The notes beneath the pieces were generated by a model, which ran no database searches, was not told the DNA's origin, and saw only the letters and a program-made list of their open reading frames with translations. A stretch of DNA of 64,000 nt, from positions 6,791,550 through 6,855,549 of the forward strand of contig NC_054082.1 in assembly GCF_017562075.2 (NCBI RefSeq). The letters are read 5' to 3'. This DNA is from Anopheles merus (lineage: Eukaryota; Arthropoda; Insecta; Diptera; Culicidae). The position numbers and the translations under genes are program-made. Below, piece after piece: positions 46,091-58,260 of the stretch; position 1 is the first letter of the stretch; every line of letters starts with the position of its first letter.

Positions 46091-48768
46091 CGCATCCACA
46101 CGACACTAGTACCTTCCACGTCCCTTCGTGTTGGGACGACTTTTGCGACCACGGACACAGGCTGGCGATTTTCACCACTGTATCATTTTTCAATCGCGCC
46201 TCGATCGCGAATGGCTAATGGCGTGGAAAGCTACAATCGGCTGCACGACGACTGGCAGAGCGTCAGCAAAGGCCAATAATTTTCAATCGAGCACCATAAT
46301 GGATGACAATAATAACAAACATATATCTCACTGCAGCCCTTGTGCTGCCGTTGTGCAGGAGCCCCCCCGAAAGCCACGGTACACTTTGCGCGCCGTAAAA
46401 GGAGATGCTTGGAACGCAACCCTCGCTGCTCTCCCCGTGCTGGGCCCTTCGTACACACACAACACCCCCCCGCTCGACTCGGTATTGGCAAGTATTGGCG
46501 TAATTGTATTGGAATTACTACGGCCAGCGCAGTATTTCTTCACCTTCTCTGGTCGCGCTCTCACGCCAGCTCTAGTCCGGGGTGCGTGTGTGCGCGTCTG
46601 GTACCAAAGTGACCAATCAGTGCGGATTTTTCTGGCCCTTACCCCGCCACACAGCACTGGACAAATATGGGAGGCAAACGGTGGGGTTTCAAAGAAGCAC
46701 ACACACACACTCACACACGTTTTGCAACTCAACGCCTTCAAAGTGACAAAGCGCAATGGGGCTTGCATGCAGGGGTTGTGGGAAGGCGGTAACGGGGTGA
46801 GCAGCTATTGATTAAATTAAATCGTGCATAAAGCTGGAAGTTATTGATTTCTGATTTCCTTTTCTGTTTCTGCAAAATAGTGGCCGGGAGGGTGGGCGAA
46901 GGAAAGCTGTTGGATTTTGCATTCACGATCGATTAAGCAGGCGGCAAACAGGCACCCGACACACACACAGAGAGGGCAGAGCGCACTGTTAAAGAGCGAT
47001 GGTGCCGAAAACAAATGTACTGAGCAGATTGATCGACTCCGTGTTCGTTTGTGGCCTCTCTCCTCACCTCCCTGCTTCTCCCTCCCCCGGTGTACCGTAG
47101 TCCATTTCCCAACTAGCCCTCTGGTGGAGCACAGTTGGGAATAAGTGGCTGTGAAAATACGACGCAGCGCGACTGTGCGCGGGCCCAGTTTTGCTCGTTA
47201 TGTGTGCTGTGTGTGCTCCATTTGGAAGTGGCGCATTAAAGAGTAGCGATTGAATAGATGAATTTGAGCAGGGGAAAAACGGCGCGTTTTACTGAGCAAA
47301 AGCGCACGGCTCAGGGTTTTTTTTCTGGTCGGGTTTAGCTGGGTGCCTGCGAAACACACGGGGCGACATTTGTCGCTTAGCAATTACATTAAATGGAAAT
47401 TTAATGTTTTGTCGCTTTTTTTCCTCTCTGCCTTTTTCATAATGCTGTGCAGAAGAGTGGTGCATTGTGAGTGGTCGCCTGCGAATGGCAAATTGGTTTG
47501 GAAGTGTTTTTGGGGAGTATGGCGTTTTTCATTTTATTTTATATTAAATTAATAGTTCAGCAGCTCATTTAAATGATAAGAGTTTGTACATTTATACAAT
47601 TACATAAGGATATACATTCTTAGTTAAGGAGTGTATGAAGAATCATAAAATTGTTTTCCGTTGTTCGAATTGTAAAAGGACCTAAAGGATCGATCGGTCG
47701 GAATTGGTTCTTTTTGATGACACTGCCCTCTGCTGGAATTGCTCTTTACTAGTAGCAAGAGAGGTCAAAAATATTGCTGAATATAATTATAGAATTAAGG
47801 TTCAGTTTAAGGACATTAAACGTTGTAACTTCAATAGGTTTTAGTAGATAAAAGTAGAGCAGAGTAGAGTTAATAGTCATCTCGATGAGGATCAGGATTG
47901 TCCTTCGGTTCGGTTGATTGGAAATTTACTTCGCAGCTCAAGTTATTCCAGTGCCCTCAAGCTCCAAGGAAAATAGATTGTTTGGCTTTTTTCCCGAGCT
48001 TTTAATTAGATTAGAAGCGACTTGATCGCATCGAAACAGCTTGGACGGGTTTGATCAGTCCTGTCTCTGTCGCTTAAGACACTATCTCGAAAAACGCTAC
48101 ACTACAAATAAGGCAAACATGATCAATCATTTGCTGAGCATCGTACGATTGATTATAAAAAAAATGAAAGCAAAGCTTACCTGCATAGATGTACATGCCA
48201 AAATTGAATTTTTGGAAAGTGATGAATTACACCTCACCACTCTCACTTCTGGTCCCTTTTTATGTTTGTCCTTCCATTTTTGGATGACCATCAACAGCGC
48301 CCAAACAGCGTGACGCAATTAAAGTTTTCTAATTGATGGAATTAAATTAAAAGCTCTCAATGTCGAGGAACGTAACGAGTTACATTGCATGCAAACACAC
48401 ACACAAACAGCTGACTACACTCACCGATGGAATGCGATTTTCGGCAAATTGCAGGCATTGAAATAATCAAACTGAAATGCAAAATAGCTTCAAGTGCCCC
48501 GTGTGCCGCGATAACGATGTCCCAACGATGGTGCGATGGCGATAATGAATGATGATGAAGATGGTTCGATTATCGCTGTTGAATTAGGCGCGTAAAGCGG
48601 GGACGCATCGGTCGGTGTGCGGCGTGTTTGCTAATGGATAATTGCAAGCAAATTTTGTCCGCTGTCCGAAAATGAAACACAATTTACGAAATTGTAGTTT
48701 TGTCGTGGAACAAAAGCATGGAGGAAGAAGAAGAGGCAAAACCATCAACCACACCAAACGGATGGTGG

Positions 48769-48786
48769 GTAGCGAAGGTAGCGAAG
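48769..48786 (+). repeat. Perfect tandem 9-mer, two copies
   Basis: GTAGCGAAG occurs twice with no spacer. Confidence 0.94.
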
Positions 48787-48944
48787 GTGCTGGCCTATTA
48801 CAGACGGGTGAACAATGTGTGCCGTTTTGTCGCCGGGTGGACGCATCAACTAATCGCAGGCAATTGGGACGATTCAATATTTGCAATCCTTTTTCGGGCC
48901 CATGATGGCGGGGTTGATGATGGCGCTATGGGTTGGGTAGTGGA

Positions 48945-48968
48945 CACACACACACACACACACACACA
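48945..48968 (+). repeat. (CA)12 microsatellite
   Basis: Twelve perfect CA units. Confidence 0.97.
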
Positions 48969-51900
48969 CCGGGGCATCTATCGGGCAATTGGGTACCCGA
49001 TAAACCCAATTAAAATCTTAATCACTGGGAAAATATTTACACTGTGCCGAGCTCGAATGTGGTATTGTTACATGTACGAATGTTTGCTTAAAAGCCGGGA
49101 GCTTCGAGCTGAAGCTACGAACGGGGACGGTACAATAATTGGAATTGGAAAAGCTAGAAGAACGGGGTGGGAAAGCAAAGCGAAGGGTATACATTATTTG
49201 TGGAGAGCGAGCCCTCAGACACAAATTGGATTTGAGGACCGTTGGTGGAGAAACCAGTAAAGGAGAGCACAATTCTCCCCAGTCCGGTACAGATCTGCAT
49301 TGGATGAGGTGTGGGGTCCTGGGAAACGCTAATCGGAATGTGTTTACTCATCACCGTTGAGGTATTTCAATTAAATGGAACGCTTTGTGGAGCGTGTGAG
49401 TCATAAGGGTTATGGCGACGGTATTTAAGGGATTTGAAAGGTATGCGTTGGGGAAAAAGCAGCTTCCAGGGTAATTTGTTCAATAAAAATTATTCCCCAT
49501 CTCATAAGATAATTGTTCAAACTACCAAACTACTTTACATAAACATAAGACACATTTCGTTATTCGTTTCTCTTCCTCAATGTATGACTCAATGCTCCAA
49601 TCACGACTTCAGAAGTTAAAGAAAACAGCATTATTACACTTTTCTCTCAGGCAATAAATCATAGCTTAAATAAACCCATACTTTATCCGCTCAAGAAGCA
49701 CTGTCTGGTGAAAACTCTTAACTGCTCCTTCCTATTATTATCACATGGCCGACCACTGTACTGCTCGGTACGCAAGATGGTTTAATTTTCTGCCACGGTC
49801 CTGGGTGCGCATTTGCCAGAAATGGTTCAGTTTCGGTGTCTTTCTGTGTCCTTTTGTGCTGTGTCTTGTTTTATAGAGCAAAACTTTCCTTTACGTATTG
49901 TACGTAATTCTCTTTCCTTGGGCCAAAACATGGATTGGAAAGATTTTATACTACAGCCGCTTCAGGGCGAGTGCTCGCAATAAAATAAAGCAAAGGAATT
50001 CTCAGCCGTAATGTCGTCTAGCAAGCATCGGTGATATCATCGGTCTGATCTCTTTGAGGGATGCTTGGTTTTTTGGTTCTGAAATAGAGATAGAAACGAT
50101 TTCTGGAAAGCTGGAAGCAGCTTCGTATAAGACAGAAGCTAGAATGATAATAAAACTAAACACCTTTCACTGCGTTCGCTTTGTTTTAGGGGAAGAGCAA
50201 AGGAAAGAAAGGTAGGCTACCGTCTTTAGCTACCGATTCTGTCAAAGCGATACCGAAATGGGTAATAAAATAATTGCTAGAAGAGAGTTTAATGGGAAGG
50301 TTTTATCTACGTTTTCTGTTATCGGAATGTTTGAAGAACAATCAAAAGATTTGTTTCACATAATGAGCATCTGCTTGTGGCTTTGCTTTATTTTTATAGT
50401 TTTATTAAACAAACTAGCAACTAACCGTAATGATTGAACCGAAAGTGTAAAAATGTATACACAACTAAACATTGTAGGCAGCTCGGTTTGAAGCGACATG
50501 CAACACACACACACACAATTCCTGGAAACGCTTATCGCGGTCTGAAAATTCCACTCCAGTACCAGGCTCTGCTGCCAACCACCACCAGTCGGAAAGAATT
50601 AGTCGACAATCAACGTCTGTTATCTAGCCTATTTCGGTGCCGCCTGGCTTGCCTGCTCGTAGGGGAGAGAGTGCAACAATTTCTCTCTATCACCCCACCA
50701 CCACCGACAACACCGATCGCCAGAACGCAAAACCGACCGTATCGAACCCTACCCAAAGGGGGCTTGCATGCCAGCGTCTAAAAACGTTCTGGAGTTCACG
50801 CAGCGCAACGAGGAAAAGCGGTACGGAAAATTCTGAACGCCAGGGTAATTGCTAAGTGCCCTCCTTAACAAGATGTTAATTTATTCGGAAAAATGAAAAA
50901 GAACATAAATAACCCTAATTATTTTGTGAAACGAAAATTGCTTCCCACAGCCGCGGGGAGAAAACACGGAGGTGCAGCGAGGACGGGAATGCCCGGCCCG
51001 AACCTAGCCCGAGAGATGAGCAGTGCGCCGACGTGGAGGTCACCGGATTCGACTGCTGGAGCAGCGTGCAGTAACCCCATGGCATGAAAAGTTTCGCCCG
51101 AAAAAACAAATGGTACCGATTTTTCTCGCCCGGGCTACACCCGGAGAATGCTGGTGTACGGTGCAAATGTATGTAATACGGATGCAGTGGTGCTGGTTTG
51201 GTGGTTTGGTGGTGGAAATTTATATACAGATCAGAGCTGCCCGGGATGATAGCCCCTGCTCCAGGTGGTGAATAAAATCCCGTGAAGCGTAACGGGTCTA
51301 GCAGACTGGAGTGTGCGATAACTACAATACTGGTGAACCTTTTTTGGCACGGAAAAAGGATGTCTGACGCGTGAGGAAGTGTTTGGTGAAATGATTTCAA
51401 ATTGTTATGTTATTATATTCGGGCCCGAGAGCGGGGCATTGAGGCAGCGTAGAGAAGCGTGGAGGTTGTAAATGGTAGAGTTATTTTAAGTGGCAAAAGT
51501 GGCAGAAAGTGCAGAGGAAAAGCGAGTAGAAAAGGCCGGGCTGGAAAATGGGTCTTTAATCCCATTTATCATGATGAGAATGATTACATACGGGATACGG
51601 TTGAGCAAAGCTATTATTTCTTTCGTAGACCTGAGGAGAGGTTCGTGGAAGTAAAGCTGGTCTTAAATCAATACTTTTTTACGACTCGAGATATCGTAAT
51701 CAACAAAAAATACCAGAAAACCTAGCAAACCATATGTTTGGAGCAGTGTTGGAATTTTGCTGAAACTCGTATCGTTTGATGATTGAAAATGCTTCGTACA
51801 TCTCCTTAGTTTAGTTCTGTCTCTGAAGCAATGTATTTCGCTTTCTTTCCACCCAAAAACGATATCCAATCAAAACATCTAATCATCTCGAACCAACGCC

Positions 51901-52042
51901 AGAAATCATCACGTTTCGTGTGAACTGTTTGGCGCTTTTGGGGCGCGATCTAGAGTGTCGCAAACACATCTTGCGCCAAGCAATAAAGGCAAGCATTAAG
52001 TAATGACAGATAAACGAAAGACGTCACGTTTTGAATAGCGTA

Positions 52043-52060
52043 GCTGCTGCTGCTGCTGCT
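52043..52060 (+). repeat. (GCT)6 trinucleotide repeat
   Basis: Six perfect GCT units. Confidence 0.96.
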
Positions 52061-52233
52061 GAAGCAATATTTTCCTTTTGTACTCTCTTCCGCTCCGCTT
52101 TTCATTGCGCGCCTGCTAGGACGGCCGCTTGGTTGCAGTACATAAGCGCGTGGTTATGGTATTATGTTTCAATTTTCGAACCCCAACGTGCTATGTACGG
52201 TGGGAACGTTTCGTTGAGTAAGCTTTTCCTCCG

Positions 52234-52252
52234 TCTCTCTCTCTCTCTCTCT
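52234..52252 (+). repeat. (TC)9 dinucleotide run
   Basis: Nine TC units plus T, the reverse complement of a GAGA-type run. Confidence 0.96.
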
Positions 52253-52661
52253 GAACCTGAACCCATCGACACTGCATCTGTGTTGGTGGGCTTTTCTTTT
52301 CCACGTTCGAAAAAGTAGGCGTAACCCCGTACCACTGCAAGCACATACACATACACGTAGAGAGGGTTGCGTTCCCCTTCCAGTAAGCTTGCGAGGTAAA
52401 TAAGAGCCGTCAGTACATAGCAGACGCCGTGCGCCGTGCCTGCCAAGGTGCAAATTGTGCCAGCACCGAGAGTGGTGTAAATGCGGTGTAAATTGATGTG
52501 CTTTTGCATGGCCACGCCTCGCCGGACGGATGCTGGGACTTCGGTAGGATGTATCGCAAATTGGGGGAAGGGAGCGGTGAGGTTTAGTAAATGCACGCAT
52601 CACTAGCTGCTAAACGGGTATCAAATCCACTTTGGCAAACACACCATTTATCGGGTCGCTT

Positions 52662-52675
52662 CGCAATTAATTGCG
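52662..52675. promoter_or_regulatory. 14-bp palindrome CGCAATTAATTGCG
   Basis: A perfect palindrome with a TAATTA centre, sharing its inner 12 bases with the palindrome at 30229-30240. A homeodomain-dimer site is the natural guess; nothing else supports it. Confidence 0.3.
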
Positions 52676-54757
52676 CGGTTTTGGAGCGCGGGGTGCGAAA
52701 CACGCCATGCTTTCTTGCGCATTGCAATGGCCGCGTCGGTGCGGTCGGATCGATTTTGTGTAGCGAAGGTGCTGGAAGGAAGCTTGGCATGATTTTACTG
52801 AACAGACAAAAAAGAAACGATTTAAACATGTACAATTTCATGTAGCGAAGAAAGAGCCGAGATATAATAACAGAGAAGAAATAAAAAAAAGGTCCATGTT
52901 TATGAAGTCCTTAAGTGGAAAAGAAAGCTTGCTGAGCGTCGAAATGAGCGCAAGCGAGAGACAAACAATAGTAATAACAGAACGGTGACATCAAAACCAA
53001 AGCCAGCCAAGGAAGACTAAAAAAGCTGTGGTTCGGTTTTTATTACCATCGCATTAAAGTTTAATTGAAAAGGATTCAATGAAGAAGCAATCTCCCACTG
53101 CCGGCACCACCATCGTCAGCGGGGAGGTTGTTTGTGATTGTTTATGATGCGTCCTTTGCTGCTGCCAGCTCTTTCGCGCGGCACCAGCAAAAGCTCTGCT
53201 CGATTAATGAAACCGAACTCACACACACGGCCATTGTGTACGGTTCATTTAATGTGAAAATTGTCGCATTTTATTGATATCATTTATCGTTATTATCGAT
53301 CTTGTTTCGCTCGCGCAACTCGGAGCACGGAGAATGCCGCCCAAGGATTCGACATTTGCTGTTGCGGAAAAGGGTTGTTGTGGTTGCGTTACAACGGACG
53401 AACGGACGAAAGAGCAAACGAGGACGAGAAACTGGCACTCGCTATGTACTTGAACATTGAGTTTGACTGTGCCGTGCGGTGTGTGTGTGTGTTTTTCTGA
53501 GGTTACGAGAGACACCGGAGACGCAATACGTGTTGCGGTGTAGATTCGTTAAGCGAAAATTGAATCACACACCGGGGCAGTATGCGGTTGTTTCAGTTTG
53601 GAAAACGGAGGAAAAGAGAAAAATGTCCCGGGTCCCGGGGTTTTTTGTGTGCGAGATGACAACGGAAACCACAATTCAATGAGAAGCACACAAAAGACAC
53701 AAAGGTACACGGTGCAGTACAGTGGTTAATGAATTTGATGTATGGTTTCGGAATCAATTTTAGCAGAGTGTTGGTGTGCGTTTTAAAAAAGCGGGTTGGT
53801 GGGGAAGGTAACAGATGGTTTGCAGCATGTGTTGTGTTTAAATATCTAATTAAATATTGTAATGGCCGAATGTGGTTGGATTGCACTGGTGAAGGGCCAC
53901 AACAACTGTGCTGTTGCTGTAAATTGAGCAATATCCTTCGGCAAAAATGGTTCTGTGACGGAAAGGTTATTTTTATCTAAAATGATCTTTGTATATTTTA
54001 TGCTTATTTGACTTACTAAACGCCTTCTTAGGACTAATTTTTAACTTACACAGTGGAAAACTCATTAACATTCCACGTTTTCAAACCATTCCCATGCTAA
54101 GAATGGTGCAAACCTTCAATTTTAAAGCAATTAGATCCATGTGCTAGACTGTTCACAAAGTGCCCCACAACTCACAAACTCACACTCCGGCAAACGGTAA
54201 TGGGTGAAATTTTATGTCCCTACGGCACCGTCGTAAAACTGCGCATTGATCCCGGAATTTTCGGAAATTGCTTCCGAATCGTCCGCACCGCCGTGGTTTT
54301 GAGAACGCCATTCGCGTTTACTCCCCGTGGTACCGTGCTAAATGCAGAAGTTTGGCTTTACGATTTCCAGCAAACGATAAAATGAAGCGAGTGGCCTTTT
54401 CTTCTCAACTTGAAAAGGTGAATTCTTCATGCTTTTGTAGCTAAAACCTCAAACTTTGAGAGGCGTTCGCCGAGCCTCCGAGACGCCATCATAAGACTGT
54501 GGTGTGGCGTAATCAGCAGCCAGACAGGAAGTTTGCCTTGTCTTCCATGCCATTCTCCTTCGCCCGATCGATGAGATCGAGCCGGTCGAACTGGCTGCGG
54601 AAAGAATCGGCTCCGAAGTGACTTATCTGAAATTGCTTAGGAGCAATCTGTATCGGTTAATTAAGAAGCCTCCCATAAAAGTTCGCCAACCGCGGCACTG
54701 CAGCAAGAAGCGGTGGCGAACTCGGAACGTCATAATTGCAACCCGAGCTGGTTGCAA

Positions 54758-54787
<30 letters not shown>
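54758..54787 (+). repeat. (GCT)10 trinucleotide repeat
   Basis: Ten perfect GCT units; (CAG)10 read on the minus strand. A minus-strand acceptor-like ATTTTCTTTAG ends three bases before it, so it would translate as poly-Gln if the strand were transcribed and spliced there. Confidence 0.97.
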
Positions 54788-54788
<1 letters not shown>

Positions 54789-55262
54789 ACCTAAAGAAAA
54801 TGTGAGGCTCAGCATCATCGTCCTATCGGAGCAGCAACCGTGCCGGACGGTTGATGATTGAGAGATTAAAGAGGCAGAGTTTTGGAGTTCGTACGGCATG
54901 GTGCCATGCTGCACTCAAACCAGGTCTCCGGTCTGGAGCTGAAGACGTTCGAAAGGCGATAAAATTTGTGTGTAAATTTCGTCATAAATGCATATATGTT
55001 TACTTTAAGCTTGCCTGTTGTCCGGAGATTACTTCGCGTTCGGGTAAGCCTGAATTCCCGCAGTCGAAGGGACCGGCTGGATTGGCTGAAATTTGCACAT
55101 TTGCCGTAATATGTTTCCCGAGCTGGCAGGGGGGGCCACGCCAACCGCTTTTGAAAGATGTGGAGTAAAGATACACTTTATCTGGCTCCCCTAAAACTGT
55201 CAGCTGTAATTGGGCAAGAGTTATGGGCAAATGAAACACGGACCCGTGTGAAACCGTTGAAA

Positions 55263-55299
55263 CCACCGGTGCATCAGGGGGCCAACGGTGCACCGGTGG
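55263..55299. repeat. Hairpin, 11-bp perfect arms, 15-nt loop
   Basis: CCACCGGTGCA and TGCACCGGTGG are perfect reverse complements. The arms are GC-rich, so the stem is stable. A second, weaker pairing (ACCGTTG with CAACGGT) competes for the loop side. No T run follows. Confidence 0.88.
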
Positions 55300-57274
55300 G
55301 AAGCATTACCCTGCAATATGATTGACGGTGCAGCAGATGAACATAACAAAAAAACGGGTGCACACAATAGAATTAAGCAAAATAAAACAAACAGTAAAAA
55401 AACGACCCGATTGCAACAAACTTGAGGCAAACAGCTCAGCATTGAATATGAGTCATTTGACGGGTCGTTTTACGCTTTCTTGCCTGATGAGCTGCTTTAC
55501 TTTTCCTGCTACCACTACTTTGTAGCTGTCGCTGGCGTCACATCGAAAGCAGAAAGCGAACAAAACACGGCCCAACATGGCAAACATGTGTTTTAGTCAG
55601 TTCTGTACGTTGTACGTTCAAATAGAATTAGCGTGGTTCCGTTTCGGAAAATAACAAAGAAAGCGTACGCTTCGTCCCCGCGGAGCAAAGAGCCATCAGC
55701 AGCAACCATAATTGGCTTGCGTGAACTGCAGCACAACGCCTCACCGTCAATTAACGTGTCTATTGCGATGTCTTCAAACGGTAGGCAGCTGAACAGTGTC
55801 ACCGTTTTGGTGGGGTTTTTTTTTTGGGACGGGTGCGAGAGCTTACACACGCACGACACCGTTAATTAGATGCTTGCGCTTGCACATTTTGAGCACATTT
55901 GCATTACCTTAAGGAAGGACACGACGAAAGGAAACTTTCGTTCGCGTAGTCTGAGATAAGATTCTATACCCACAAGCACACACGAAGGCACCTGTAGCAC
56001 GTCGGAGATGACAGCGATGACACTGTTGCACGGTTGATCGGTGCACAACACATGCGTGGTCGGGCAAATGGTAGAAAGTGGATAATTACAGGGCGTGTTT
56101 TATTAGATTGCGCTTACCTGCTAATAAGTACGGAGTAAGTGTACTCATTTGCATTGAAAAGGAGAGCACTGAGCGCTTGTCATCACAGGGTGCGTGAATG
56201 TAACCCTTGATGGAACAAGTGTGGAGGTTTTCCTTTTATCAGAAGATGTTTGTACAATCATTCGAATCGTTGTCAAATAATATGACAAGAACGAGCGCTG
56301 TTTTCCACTTTCGTTTCTTGCTCTATCTGCATCTTCAATATCAGCTATATAAGTACTCCAATGTCCATGGATTACAGCGTGGACCCATTCTTTTTGAAAA
56401 AAAGAAATCAAAATAGAGTTAAACTGTTTAAAATGGTTTCTCATATACATAATTTCATAACAGTTTTTGGAAAAGATTTGGTAAATTCACAAGAACTTCC
56501 ACCATGATAAACAGGCGAGAGAAGTGTTTTCTCCTTCAAGACATCCGAATGAGTAAAGCCCAAAGTCACCCTTGAAGCCTGTCCTGTCACCCAGCGCTTG
56601 TCGCAACAATAATCACAATTGACAATCGGAGTGAAACAACGCGTCAACGTGCTCGCGTCGATCCTCGCCCCCAAAACGACCGCACGGGAGTACGGGTTCG
56701 GGCGGACGTGCAGCTCGAAACCGGGAACATCAGACACCGGCAGCCGTCAAGCAAACGACACGGTTCGTACATCATGTCCCTGTCACATTCGCATCATTGC
56801 GACGCTAAATTGCTTGCAACCTGAAGAAGCTGCCCAGCCTCACAGCCCACGGTCGCCCTCTGCGTCAACTTCTGGTCACTGCGAGACACCGTGGGGACAT
56901 TGTAGGGACATTGAGTGTGTGTGAGTTGGGGGTGATTATACGAAACGATCCCCCTGCTGCGAAGTGAATGGACAGTGAAAGAATGGTGGAAAATTATGAA
57001 ACCTTTCGGCGTTATCACCGTATCAAAACTAATTTGATCATATTACGACCACGGTGCTTTGGTGCGGTGTGATTCGATGCAAAGAGAATCCTACACACTG
57101 GTCCTGCACACAAAAGGCATTCATCGCACCGTTCGCTGCAGCACTGTCCGGCCCGATGATCGTTGGTGCGCGATATGCAAAGAATGAAACTCAGTCTCCA
57201 AGCGTTCTGTTCGCGCTCTCTCCCCGCTGAAGGTTCACCGTGTCCAAATGACCATGTGTGGACGATGGGCAGCA

Positions 57275-57294
57275 GGGAGGGAAGGGAGGGAGGG
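57275..57294 (+). other. G-quadruplex motif, five GGG runs
   Basis: GGGAGGGAAGGGAGGGAGGG has five G-triplets separated by 1, 2, 1 and 1 bases. It fits the standard intramolecular quadruplex pattern with very short loops, which are the most stable kind (established knowledge). Confidence 0.85.
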
Positions 57295-58260
57295 TCATAA
57301 CGCTCGCGTATCGCGTGGATACCCATCATAACTAAACTATGTCCCATGGAGCTGACTGTCCCATGTATCTGTCCCGTCCCCCGCCCAAACCAGTGCCCGA
57401 GGAGTCTTCTCCCAAAAGCTGACGATCACGATTTGTGGCCCTCCCCATCTGTGCGCTCATCTGTGCGGACTCCTTCTCGGAAGATGTTATTAAGAGATTA
57501 CTATCCAACATATTAATTTCCACATCATTATTAAGCATCGTGTTAAATGGAGTCTATGTTTGACTGGTTTCGCTTCCCTCTCCACCCGTTAGATCCTGAT
57601 GCTCTCCTTGGAGTACAAACTTGGAAGCGACGAACGGCGACGAACGACCACGTTTAGGCTTTTGTAAGCGTCCATTCGTTTGGCACCTATTAAAGGGGTG
57701 CTATTTGTCCGCCCGTCCGCCCGGGCGAGGGACGGCTGACGGCGTGCGGGAGGTGTAAAATATGATGTCATGATATGACTACAATGTCATAAGCATGCTA
57801 CAAAACGAAAATCAACATCCCGTGCCCGATTGATCGGGTGCGATGATGTTCGCGCAAAACGCTCTCCGCGGCCTCTGAGTGTCCGAGTGTCTTGCTCGGC
57901 TGCTCCTACGGTGTGAGCATCCCGTGTGGTATCCCGCAGCGTTGGGCTGGGTGTATCATTGCTGCACTATGGAGCGACTCGGCGATGGAGCTGATCGGTG
58001 ATCATGCTGCCAAGGTAAGAGGGCGAAAGGAAAGCAGAGAAAATGGGATGAACAAAATGCTTTATCGATATTTAATTGTTGAGTTATCATAAATAAAGTA
58101 GAAATTCATGGAAAAATCACAAATTATTTGCTATTGCATGCATAATTTAGTAAAAATGATGTTGTTTTTCGGATAAGAATTTAAGAACAAAATGTGTGTT
58201 AAGTTTGATACATTGGCTGGGAATAAAATATGATCAAACATTTCACTCGATGATTCACGG

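Larger units (their letters stand above)
45241..47550. other. GC-richer non-coding stretch
   Basis: A minus-strand candidate first exon at 45397-45486 is listed separately. The 227-codon plus frame at 46128-46811 overlaps minus frames of similar length and ends in CA-repeat translation, so it is not accepted. The minus frame 45855-46193 meets a donor-like GAAG|GTAAAT at 46034 without a recognisable product. Short CA runs occur at 46699-46710 and 46960-46970. Confidence 0.5.
47551..50450. other. AT-rich flanks around a moderately GC core
   Basis: 47550-48480 and 49470-50450 are AT-rich. A minus-strand ATG at 48291 opens exactly 37 codons ending at CAG|GTAAGC (48181/48180); the product is not recognised. 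A 186-codon plus frame at 48700-49260 crosses the (CA)12 array and overlaps minus frames. No gene can be called. Confidence 0.5.
50451..53980. other. Non-coding stretch with several simple repeats
   Basis: The plus frame 51459-51725 (88 codons, purine-rich, basic N-terminal half and aromatic C-terminal half) is the most protein-like here but matches nothing known to me. Simple repeats include ACAC at 50503-50517, (GCT)6, (TC)9 and a GT run at 53479-53492. A 14-bp palindrome lies at 52662-52675. Confidence 0.5.
53981..58260. other. Stretch with dual-strand open frames, hairpin and G-quadruplex motif
   Basis: 54513-54790 is open on both strands (see findings). Minus frames at 55593-55859, 55866-56051, 56441-56737 and 57332-57538 have balanced compositions, and donor-like sites CAG|GTAAGC (56118/56117) and AAG|GTAATG (near 55909) lie among them, but they could not be joined into a recognisable protein. 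53980-54200, 56100-56480 and 58080-58260 are AT-rich. Confidence 0.45.

Noticed and set aside
46128..46811. 227-codon plus-strand frame, the longest in the window
   Set aside because: Opposing minus frames are equally open, the end is CA-repeat translation, and no domain is visible.
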